Shown: positions 1 through 5,056 of the stretch, piece by piece | Position numbering within the stretch: the stretch's first letter is position 1 | How the letters are laid out: every line of letters starts with the position of its first letter | Assembly: GCA_021736545.1 (NCBI GenBank) | Contig: JAIPFS010000123.1 | Coordinates: 1-5,056 of the forward strand | Source: Spirochaetia bacterium | GTDB taxonomy: Bacteria > Spirochaetota > Spirochaetia > PWKH01 | DNA length: 5,056 nt | Direction: 5' to 3' | Position numbers and translations under genes: made by a program | Notes under the pieces: model-generated | Database searches by the model: none | Seen by the model: the letters and a program-made list of their open reading frames with translations, nothing else | What the model was told of the DNA's origin: nothing

Positions 1-409
1 CATCTTGCCCGATCATAATATCATGATATGAATTTACCGGTTTCAAGGGAGTCAGCACTGAGACTTCAATCTCAACTTCATTAAACTCATCTGCCTGCAG
101 AGGGTAAAAGCGGGGATCATGAAAAGCCGCCTCCTTTGCGTAGTGCCGTACCCCTTTGTAAATAGGCTCCCTTCCAACTATACTGCCGATACATCCGCGG
201 AGATGTGAGTCTCCGGTTGAATCAATAGTTTTCAGAGTAACAAAGACTCCCTGCTCTTCCTGAAAAAAAGATACTTCTGAAGCTTTCCTGTAATTATTTC
301 TGGTCTGTCCGGACATAGTAGCCCGACGGGCATCTTTTGTGCTTAACTCTTCAAAAATCGCTTCCCTAGCCACTTCAATAAGAAGCTTTTTATACTCTTC
401 CTTGAACAT
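1..409 (-). CDS. AMMECR1 domain protein (AmmeMemoRadiSam system protein A), C-terminus cut by window edge
   Basis: The reverse complement from the ATG at 409 stays open to base 1 and gives 136 residues starting MFKEEYKKLLIEVAREA. The AMMECR1 hallmark LRGCIG is at residues 70-75. It is followed by a segment rich in conserved features: REPIYKGV (80-87), the DPRF motif (98-101) and EVEIEVSVLTPLKP (111-124), all typical of the family. Members are usually about 180-200 residues, so roughly the last quarter lies outside the window. No signal peptide or membrane segment is seen, so it is probably cytoplasmic. The start is set by a GGAGG seven bases upstream, and only four bases separate it from the MEMO stop codon, so the two are probably co-transcribed and translationally coupled. 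The biochemical role of the family is not settled. It recurs beside MEMO and radical SAM genes, which suggests a shared modification reaction, but this is inference. The family assignment is strong. Confidence 0.93.
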   Translation of the reverse strand, partial: MFKEEYKKLLIEVAREAIFEELSTKDARRATMSGQTRNNYRKASEVSFFQEEQGVFVTLKTIDSTGDSHLRGCIGSIVGREPIYKGVRHYAKEAAFHDPRFYPLQADEFNEVEIEVSVLTPLKPVNSYHDIMIGQD

Positions 410-413
410 ATGA

Positions 414-1337
414 CTACCTCCAGAGAATTGAACAGTAGGAGACAAAGTTTGTATCCGGTTCTATGTACCTATTTGATGTATAACAGTCAGCAATCTCCCC
501 TGCCGCTCCAATTGATTCCATCATTTTTGCAGTAATTAGCGCTGGAGCTATACCGCAAATTGTCGGTCGGTTCAACGAAAGCTCTGTAAATATTTCATCA
601 TATTTATGTTCAATAATTCTTTCGGCTATCCCGCGATCATATGTATCCACATGTTTTTCAACTTCTTTCACGGAAGCCATTCCAAACGGCGTATACTGAA
701 AACGTTCACCATAATGGGTGAAATCAGAGCTTGCTATGACAGCAGTTTTTTTGTTGTTCAGGGAATCAATCCCAATCCACTCAAGTAAAGCTGAACTGAG
801 TTTTTCAAGAATTTCTCTTCCCGTCACCTGTGAGATAAGAAGAGGCAAAACTGTTGTTTTTCTCTTATTCAAATTCTTCTTATTCAGAACATTAAAGTGG
901 GCAATAAAAGGAAGGAACATCTCCACAGCATGCTCCATCTCCACAGCCCTCTGCTGGGGAGCAGTATATTCGAGAGAGGCAAGACTTTCGGCCGGTGATC
1001 CGGGGATTTCTCCCAGAGGAGTATCAAAACTGTCAAAATTGCCAAAAGAAAACAGATCAGGGGACAATGCAGCATAATGGGAAGGAGCAATTATTATAAT
1101 CCGCTCTGTTTCTGAATCCAGGTTGTTAAAAAAATGAGCGATTCCGCGTCCTGAAAAATAGAGACCCGCGTGAGGAAGAACAGCCGCTGCGGCATTTTTT
1201 TGTTTCTCTTCATTTTTCCTGTGCAGGCTTCGATAGGTTTCAGCTGAGGTTTCCAGAAATTCATCAATCTCCGCCCGAAGCGCCATGGGATCACCGGAGT
1301 ACCAGCTTCCTGCAAAACGTGCTTTTCTGATATTCAT
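414..1337 (-). CDS. MEMO family protein (AmmeMemoRadiSam system protein B)
   Basis: The protein has 307 residues from the ATG at 1337, which follows the Shine-Dalgarno sequence GAGGTG. A longer reading from an ATG at 1376 adds 13 residues before the family's usual N-terminus and was not chosen. MEMO landmarks in order are KARFAGSWY (5-13), LPHAGLYFSG (54-63), IIIIAPSHYA (80-89), DTPLGEIPG (105-113), EHAVEMFLPF (135-144), IASSDFTHYG (201-210) and TICGIAP (259-265). His56, His87 and Cys261 match the three metal ligands of human MEMO1 (His49, His81, Cys244), and Asp205 and His208 match its SDxxH motif, so a metal-binding site related to LigB-type extradiol dioxygenases looks intact. It is a little longer than many bacterial members because of charged stretches near 33-49 and 151-161. 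No signal peptide is seen. It is coupled to the AMMECR1 gene downstream. The substrate is unknown. The family assignment is strong; any reaction is inference. Confidence 0.95.
   Translation of the reverse strand: MNIRKARFAGSWYSGDPMALRAEIDEFLETSAETYRSLHRKNEEKQKNAAAAVLPHAGLYFSGRGIAHFFNNLDSETERIIIIAPSHYAALSPDLFSFGNFDSFDTPLGEIPGSPAESLASLEYTAPQQRAVEMEHAVEMFLPFIAHFNVLNKKNLNKRKTTVLPLLISQVTGREILEKLSSALLEWIGIDSLNNKKTAVIASSDFTHYGERFQYTPFGMASVKEVEKHVDTYDRGIAERIIEHKYDEIFTELSLNRPTICGIAPALITAKMMESIGAAGEIADCYTSNRYIEPDTNFVSYCSILWR
417..421 (-). promoter_or_regulatory. Ribosome binding site of the AMMECR1 gene, abutting the MEMO stop codon
   Basis: On the minus strand GGAGG (421-417) is immediately followed by the MEMO stop TAG (416-414), and the AMMECR1 ATG (409-407) comes seven bases after the GGAGG. 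The last MEMO codons therefore double as the ribosome binding site of the next gene. This supports the chosen AMMECR1 start and points to translational coupling of the pair. Confidence 0.85.
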
Positions 1338-1345
1338 GAATATCA
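1328..1345. repeat. Perfect 18-bp palindrome over the MEMO start codon
   Basis: TGATATTCATGAATATCA is identical to its own reverse complement. It is centred inside the MEMO start codon (1337-1335) and overlaps the 3' end of the Shine-Dalgarno sequence. As DNA it could be a repressor operator. As RNA it could form a seven-pair, AU-rich hairpin with a CATG loop that partly hides the start codon. A near copy of its core lies 69 bp upstream at 1397-1408. The palindrome is seen directly; a regulatory role is inference. Confidence 0.6.
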
Positions 1346-1349
1346 CCTC
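1344..1349 (-). promoter_or_regulatory. Ribosome binding site of the MEMO gene
   Basis: On the minus strand GAGGTG (1349-1344) lies six bases before the ATG at 1337. It selects this start over the upstream in-frame ATG at 1376, which lacks a comparable site. Its last two bases fall within the 18-bp palindrome, so anything that binds or folds the palindrome could affect initiation. Confidence 0.8.
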
Positions 1350-1395
1350 TACCTTCATTCTGCCATGTATTAGCATTTCCGTTAAGGCTTAGAAT

Positions 1396-1408
1396 ATGAA
1401 ATTCATGA
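1396..1408. promoter_or_regulatory. Possible second operator site upstream of MEMO
   Basis: On the minus strand TCATGAATTTCA (1408-1397) differs by one base from TCATGAATATCA (1339-1328), which is part of the start-codon palindrome. The site also holds a perfect 11-bp inverted repeat, ATGAAATTCAT on the plus strand (1396-1406). It lies between the GH42 terminator and the MEMO ribosome binding site, where the MEMO promoter would be expected. No convincing -35/-10 pair could be assigned, so the operator reading is tentative. Confidence 0.3.
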
Positions 1409-1414
1409 GAAAAC

Positions 1415-1446
1415 AAAAAAATGCATCGTACGTTTTGTACAAGCAT
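1415..1446 (-). terminator. Rho-independent terminator after the GH42 gene
   Basis: It starts 49 bases past the GH42 stop. On the minus strand ATGC (1446-1443) pairs with GCAT (1424-1421), and TTGTAC (1442-1437) pairs with GTACGA (1431-1426), including one T-G wobble. The loop is AAAAC, there is one bulged T at 1425, and a run of seven T (1421-1415, the first in the stem) follows. The stem of ten pairs is imperfect and not GC-rich, but with the T-tract and its position it is a credible end for the sugar operon, separating it from MEMO-AMMECR1. Confidence 0.6.
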
Positions 1447-1494
1447 ACATACGTAAACAGTAAAATGCAGTACTGGGAGTATTAATGAGATAGC

Positions 1495-3621
1495 TCAGTT
1501 AAGCTCTATAACCTTCACATCTTCAGGGAAGAGAAGCAAATCGTCATGCAGAGTAAGGTTTTCTCCAGAAAGAAGATCCTTGCCAGCATAATGCGTATTT
1601 CTGATATGCTGCTCCTGGTTTGTTGTGTTGATGATAAAGAGCCAGCTCTTTGAATCCCGGCTGCGAATCGTAACCTCAACCCCCTCCGGCGTCTCTAAAA
1701 GCGGGAATATACCGGAACTGCTGCAGACCCCCGTGAGCATAGCATCTAATATCGCTTTTTCTGGTCTTGTCGCAACGTAATAGGAAGATCCTTTTCCGAT
1801 ATTAAATTTGGTTACCGCAGGTCTGCCGGAAACAAAGTCAGAAGCAAATTCACCGATTACTTGAACATCATCATAAAGCGGATGTACATGTTCGCACCAG
1901 TCTTGCCCTCTGCCTTCTATTTTCAACTTCCCGGGTTTCTCTTGGTCTGAGCAATTTCTCTTGTCCGATACAGAAAGTTCATGAAAAACAAGATCAACAA
2001 ATTCATCTTTCTGCAGGGGTACAATTTCTTCAACTTCCAAGCCGAGGATGCTTCTCAGCGGTCCTGGATAGCCTTCAGGAAAAATACCATCTGACTCATC
2101 AGCGTAAGCGCTGAAGAAAGTACAGAGAAAAATCCCCCCTTCACGGACAAAGTGCTCAATTTTAGGAGTAAATGATTCTTTAAGCATATAAAGATAGGGT
2201 GCTATAACAAAATCAAATCCTTCAAGGGAAGCCTCCTGAGACACAAATTGTACCGGAATATTATGGGAAAAAAAGTATCGGTAATAATCGCTGATCATGT
2301 CCCGGTATCCGATATTTCCATTCGGCCGGGGCTCATATTCAGCCGCCCACCAGGCTTCATAATCATAGACGATGCCAACTTGTGCAGGCGTACGGGCACC
2401 GGAAATGCTCTTCAGCTGCTTCATTTCAGTACCTATTCGAGCAACTTCTTCATACACTCGAGATCGTGAACGGGTCAGGGCTGGTGATTTCGCATCGGCT
2501 CCGTGGTTTATGCAGGCAGAGTGAAACTTTTCAGCTCCCCTGAGGGACTGTCGCCATTGGAAATACATAATTCCGTCAGCACCGCGGCTTATGGCTTGGT
2601 AACTGTACAGCCGATTCTGTCCGGGGCGTTTGGGACTGTTCACATGTCGCCAATTCACCTGACTTGGAGCCTGCTCCATCAGAAGGAAGGGGCTGCCGCC
2701 CTTCAGGCTTCTCATAAGATCATGATCCAAAGCATTCGGCAGTCTTGAATTATCGGTACTTGGATCAGGGTAGGCATCCCAGGATACTATATCAATGGAT
2801 TTTGCCCATTTATGCAGATCCAAGGGTTTCCAATGTCCCATAAAGTTTGTTGTTATAGGGATTTGCGGTGTTAAACGCTTCAGAATGTCTCTTTCATGCA
2901 GATAACAGTCCAGAATGCTGTCGGACATGAATCTCTGATAATCAAGCACATGAGATGGATTCCGAAGCGTCGGTGTTTTTCTCGGCGGAATAATCTCTTC
3001 CCAGTCATGGTAGCGCTGGCTCCAGAAAGTCGTTCCCCAATGACTGTTCAGTTCCTGCAGGGAAGTATATCGACGCTGCAGCCATTTTCTGAACGCTTTT
3101 GCACACGTATCACAGTAGCAGGCATGCACATGGCAGCTGTATTCATTATTTACATGCCACATAGCCAGCGCAGGATGATCTTTATATCTTTCAGCTATAG
3201 CCGCTGCAAGATTTCCAGCTAGACGTCGATAATTCGGACTGTTCGGACAGTAGCTCTGCCTTGACCCGTACCAGATTCTGCTGCCTTCGGCATCTACTGG
3301 ATATACATCTTCATAGCGCTGATACACCCAAGGAGGGACAGAGGCGGTTGCCGTAGCCAAATCAACAGAAATCCCGTTTTTATGAAGAAGATCCATAATC
3401 TTATCCATCCAGGAGAAATCATAGACATTTTCATCTGACTGGATCATCGCCCAGCTGAATATTCCCAGAGAGATAAAATTCACCCCAGCTTCCTTCATGA
3501 GCTCCATATCCTCCAGCCAGACATCTTCTGTCCACTGCTCAGGGTTATAGTCCCCCCCATAGCAGAGAAAAGGCAGCTTTTCCAGTTTTTCAGCTCTTTT
3601 ATGCTCAGTATAGGAATCCAA
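1495..3621 (-). CDS. GH42 family beta-galactosidase, cytoplasmic
   Basis: This 708-residue protein matches the full length of glycoside hydrolase family 42, which removes terminal beta-linked galactose with retention of configuration. The TIM barrel (about 15-395) opens with CYGGDYNPEQW (20-30). The acid/base is Glu160 in WHVNNEY, and the nucleophile is Glu316 in LLMEQAPSQVNW. Cys125, Cys168, Cys170 and Cys173 correspond to the zinc-binding cysteines of the Thermus A4 enzyme. The middle domain (about 412-615) is the trimerisation-type fold, with SGRPAVTKFNIGKG at 598-611, and a small beta domain ends the protein (about 645-708). There is no signal peptide, so it should act on sugars already imported, consistent with the two permeases upstream. 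Translation starts at TTG (3621), chosen because AAAGGAGG precedes it and no ATG, GTG or other TTG lies in frame between it and the stop at 3718-3720. The substrate (lactose, galactan or other galactosides) cannot be told from sequence. Confidence 0.96.
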   Translation of the reverse strand: MDSYTEHKRAEKLEKLPFLCYGGDYNPEQWTEDVWLEDMELMKEAGVNFISLGIFSWAMIQSDENVYDFSWMDKIMDLLHKNGISVDLATATASVPPWVYQRYEDVYPVDAEGSRIWYGSRQSYCPNSPNYRRLAGNLAAAIAERYKDHPALAMWHVNNEYSCHVHACYCDTCAKAFRKWLQRRYTSLQELNSHWGTTFWSQRYHDWEEIIPPRKTPTLRNPSHVLDYQRFMSDSILDCYLHERDILKRLTPQIPITTNFMGHWKPLDLHKWAKSIDIVSWDAYPDPSTDNSRLPNALDHDLMRSLKGGSPFLLMEQAPSQVNWRHVNSPKRPGQNRLYSYQAISRGADGIMYFQWRQSLRGAEKFHSACINHGADAKSPALTRSRSRVYEEVARIGTEMKQLKSISGARTPAQVGIVYDYEAWWAAEYEPRPNGNIGYRDMISDYYRYFFSHNIPVQFVSQEASLEGFDFVIAPYLYMLKESFTPKIEHFVREGGIFLCTFFSAYADESDGIFPEGYPGPLRSILGLEVEEIVPLQKDEFVDLVFHELSVSDKRNCSDQEKPGKLKIEGRGQDWCEHVHPLYDDVQVIGEFASDFVSGRPAVTKFNIGKGSSYYVATRPEKAILDAMLTGVCSSSGIFPLLETPEGVEVTIRSRDSKSWLFIINTTNQEQHIRNTHYAGKDLLSGENLTLHDDLLLFPEDVKVIELN

Positions 3622-3626
3622 GGTGT

Positions 3627-3633
3627 TCCTCCT
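3627..3633 (-). promoter_or_regulatory. Strong ribosome binding site that sets the TTG start of GH42
   Basis: On the minus strand AGGAGGA (3633-3627), preceded by AAA, lies five bases before the TTG at 3621. The next methionine in the protein is residue 38, inside the conserved barrel, so a later start would destroy the fold. The site is formed partly by the last unit of the 15-nt tandem array. Confidence 0.85.
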
Positions 3634-3690
3634 TTTTAGTTCATCCTGTATTAGTGCATTCCGCTTAAGTTCATCACGCTTAAGCTCATC
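3631..3690 (-). repeat. Array of four 15-nt tandem units ending in the GH42 ribosome binding site
   Basis: Read on the minus strand the units are GATGAGCTTAAGCGT (3690-3676), GATGAACTTAAGCGG (3675-3661), AATGCACTAATACAG (3660-3646, diverged) and GATGAACTAAAAAGG (3645-3631). Units one and two differ at two positions, and units two and four at three. The array keeps the GH42 frame and would read DELKR, DELKR, NALIQ, DELKR, but no start codon precedes it after the in-frame stop at 3718-3720. A fifth, poorly matching unit may lie at 3705-3691. The repetition is seen directly. Its role (spacing, operator, remnant of an N-terminal extension) is unknown. Confidence 0.7.
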
Positions 3691-3745
3691 TTTTTCAGTT
3701 TCATGTTTTATCTGTTTTCAGTCATTTTTCTCTGTTCAAGCTATA

Positions 3746-3764
3746 CTTTTCCTCAGCGGAAAAA
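3746..3764 (-). other. Small hairpin directly after the MalG-type permease stop
   Basis: On the minus strand TTTTCC (3763-3758) pairs with GGAAAA (3752-3747) around the loop GCTGA, with a possible extra T-G pair outside. It begins immediately after the permease stop codon. No T-tract follows, so it does not look like a full terminator. It could protect the 3' end of the permease mRNA or reduce read-through into GH42. The stem is short, so it may have no function. Confidence 0.3.
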
Positions 3765-4604
3765 TCATTTATTGGATCCCATAGTCAATCCCCTAATGAA
3801 ATACTTCTGCAGAAACATAAAGACAATAATCGTCGGCACCGCCGCAATCAATGCTCCGGATGTTATAACCGTCCAATCCATCACATACTGTCCCTGCAGC
3901 CGTGCAAGACCTGCCGTAATCGGCATATGATCCTCACTCCTCAATAAAATCAGAGCCCAAATATAGTCATTAAAAATCCAGGTAAATTCAAGTGTAGCGA
4001 TAGCCGCCATAGCAGGAAGTACAAGAGGCATGATGATCTTGGAATAGATGGTAAAATCCTTACATCCGTCAATACGAGCTGCCTCAGATACGGAATCAGG
4101 AATGGTGACCATATAATTCCGCAGAACAAAGGTGCAGAATCCCATCTGGAAAGCCGTATGAATAGCAATCAAAGCCCAATAGGTATCATAGATTCCCAAA
4201 GCTTCAGAAATACGGAAAACAGGAAGCAGGAGGATCTGAAAAGGAAGCATCATGCCGCCGACAAAAATGGACAAGAGAAGCTTCTGACCGCGGAATTTAT
4301 ATTTTGAAAGCGCAAAAGCTGATAATGACGAAAGGAAAAGGGTCATAACCAGCGACGGCATGGTAATAATAAAACTATTCGGCAGAAAAGTTTTCAGGTC
4401 ACCGCGAGTCCATGCTGCTGCATAGTTTTTGAAGCTGAATTCTTCAGGCATGGAGAAAGCTCCGTTCATGATAATCTGGTCATTTGAACGGAAGGAAGTA
4501 AGAACTGCCACAGCTATCGGCACCATCCAAAGAATCACCCCCGTAACCAGAACAATATAGAGCAGGATTTTGCCGATACTCATCTTTTTTGTTACAGTAC
4601 TCAC
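3765..4604 (-). CDS. Carbohydrate ABC transporter permease, MalG/UgpE type
   Basis: This 279-residue inner-membrane protein is one half of the channel of a CUT1-type sugar importer. Six hydrophobic segments are visible at about 12-35, 78-99, 110-131, 143-164, 192-220 and 249-271. The cytoplasmic EAA loop that contacts the ATPase is SEAARIDGCKDFTIYSKIIMP (173-193), with the conserved Glu174, Ala175, Ala176 and Gly180. The C-terminus FIRGLTMGSNK is typical of MalG-like subunits. The start is GTG at 4604, after GGGGG, and nine bases separate it from the stop of the preceding permease. A later ATG at 4583 has no ribosome binding site. It should pair with the upstream MalF-type subunit and supply substrate to the GH42 enzyme encoded next. 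The exact sugar cannot be read from the sequence. Confidence 0.95.
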   Translation of the reverse strand: MSTVTKKMSIGKILLYIVLVTGVILWMVPIAVAVLTSFRSNDQIIMNGAFSMPEEFSFKNYAAAWTRGDLKTFLPNSFIITMPSLVMTLFLSSLSAFALSKYKFRGQKLLLSIFVGGMMLPFQILLLPVFRISEALGIYDTYWALIAIHTAFQMGFCTFVLRNYMVTIPDSVSEAARIDGCKDFTIYSKIIMPLVLPAMAAIATLEFTWIFNDYIWALILLRSEDHMPITAGLARLQGQYVMDWTVITSGALIAAVPTIIVFMFLQKYFIRGLTMGSNK

Positions 4605-4608
4605 AAAA

Positions 4609-4613
4609 CCCCC
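4609..4613 (-). promoter_or_regulatory. Ribosome binding site that supports the GTG start of the MalG-type permease
   Basis: On the minus strand GGGGG (4613-4609) directly follows the TAA stop (4616-4614) of the MalF-type gene, and the GTG start (4604-4602) comes four bases later. The spacing is short, but AAGGGGG is the only purine-rich site here. The ATG seven codons later is preceded only by an A-rich run. Confidence 0.6.
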
Positions 4614-5056
4614 TTAGTTACTCTCTTCTTTCATGATATGTGAAAGATAGAACATGATGAAAATCAAACTGATAATGAACAGGATTACAGATATTGATGC
4701 ACCGTAACCCATTTTATAGTTGTTGAAAGATTCAATATACATAAAATTTGCCAGCACGCTGGTCTGATTATACGGACCGCCCCTAGTCATGATTTGAACG
4801 AGGTCAAATGCCCGCAGTGAATCAATTATGCTGATGACTACGACTACCACTGTAATCGGTCGGAGCTGCGGAAGGATAACATGCCTGAAGGATTGCCACT
4901 TTGATGCCCCGTCAATGAGGGAAGCTTCCACGAGAAAAGGATCCACACTCTGCAGCCCCGCAAGGTACAGAACCATAACATAGCCGACCTGCCGCCAAAT
5001 CGCTACTGCTATGATGGATCCAAGAGCATAATTGGGATCACTCAGCCAGCCGACAG
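4614..5056 (-). CDS. Carbohydrate ABC transporter permease, MalF/UgpA type, N-terminus outside window
   Basis: The frame is open from the right edge to the TAA at 4614 and gives 146 residues. The ATG at 4976 is internal, not the start: the 26 codons before it read as good family sequence, including VGWLSDPNYALGSI and IWRQVGYVMVLYLAGLQ. The EAA loop is at 43-62 (EASLIDGASKWQSFRHVILP), followed by a hydrophobic segment (about 66-80), the RGGPYNQTS motif (91-99) typical of MalF-like subunits, and a last membrane segment (about 118-138). Members usually have about 290-300 residues, so roughly half is missing. It would form the importer channel with the MalG-type protein nine bases downstream. The solute-binding protein gene often lies just before such a permease and could be beyond the right edge. 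Confidence 0.94.
   Translation of the reverse strand, partial: VGWLSDPNYALGSIIAVAIWRQVGYVMVLYLAGLQSVDPFLVEASLIDGASKWQSFRHVILPQLRPITVVVVVISIIDSLRAFDLVQIMTRGGPYNQTSVLANFMYIESFNNYKMGYGASISVILFIISLIFIMFYLSHIMKEESN

Noticed and set aside
12..33. AT-rich inverted repeat including ATATCATGATAT near the left edge
   Set aside because: It lies inside the AMMECR1 coding sequence, the wider repeat is imperfect, and the short perfect core is not unusual in AT-rich codons.
606..1077. Plus-strand reading frames of 60 and 119 codons opposite MEMO
   Set aside because: They lie antisense to a clearly conserved gene, have no ribosome binding site and resemble no protein family. Similar plus-strand frames opposite GH42 and the MalG-type permease were rejected for the same reason.
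1338..1376. Extended MEMO start at the ATG at 1376
   Set aside because: It adds 13 residues before the family's N-terminal motif, lacks a good Shine-Dalgarno sequence, and a strong one lies before the ATG at 1337.
1350..1414. A sigma-70 type promoter for MEMO (for example TATTCT or TAATAC as a -10)
   Set aside because: The best hexamers match the consensus at only three or four positions, and no -35 at 16-18 bp spacing was convincing.
3651..3704. A 17-codon reading frame (MKLKKMSLSVMNLSGMH) in the gap before GH42, as a possible leader peptide
   Set aside because: It has no ribosome binding site, its composition follows from reading the 15-nt repeats in another frame, and it shows no attenuator structure or run of regulatory codons.
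4614..4976. A complete 120-residue permease starting at the ATG at 4976
   Set aside because: The frame continues upstream to the window edge with conserved MalF-type sequence, so this methionine is internal.

Overview
All supported genes in this window lie on the minus strand, so transcription runs from right to left. In that order they are: a sugar ABC permease of the MalF/UgpA type (N-terminus off the right edge), a second permease of the MalG/UgpE type, a GH42 beta-galactosidase, a MEMO family protein (AmmeMemoRadiSam system protein B), and an AMMECR1 domain protein (system protein A, C-terminus off the left edge). The last gene has no stop codon inside the window and was read directly from the reverse complement.

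The organism is a bacterium of moderate GC with strong GGAGG-type ribosome binding sites, tight intercistronic spacing, and both GTG and TTG starts. The proteins would suit a carbohydrate-fermenting Bacillota or Spirochaetota. Nothing in the window fixes the phylum, so this is inference only.

Right half (about 1495-5056): the two permeases and the GH42 enzyme form a sugar uptake and hydrolysis unit. The permeases would carry a galactose-containing oligosaccharide into the cytoplasm, and the GH42 enzyme, which has no signal peptide, would cut it there. No ATPase or solute-binding protein is seen. The 143-nt gap before GH42 holds a small hairpin just after the permease stop and an array of 15-nt tandem units that runs into the GH42 ribosome binding site. 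A plausible intrinsic terminator (1415-1446) closes this unit.

Left half (1-1337): the MEMO and AMMECR1 genes are coupled, with the AMMECR1 ribosome binding site abutting the MEMO stop codon. This is the conserved but poorly understood AmmeMemoRadiSam gene set. Its third member, a radical SAM protein, is absent here and could lie beyond base 1. A perfect 18-bp palindrome sits on the MEMO start codon, with a near copy of its core 69 bp upstream.

No RNA genes, insertion sequences, CRISPR arrays or plus-strand genes were found. The palindrome, the 15-nt array and the AMMECR1-MEMO pair are the items most worth following up. I do not claim a wholly new system.
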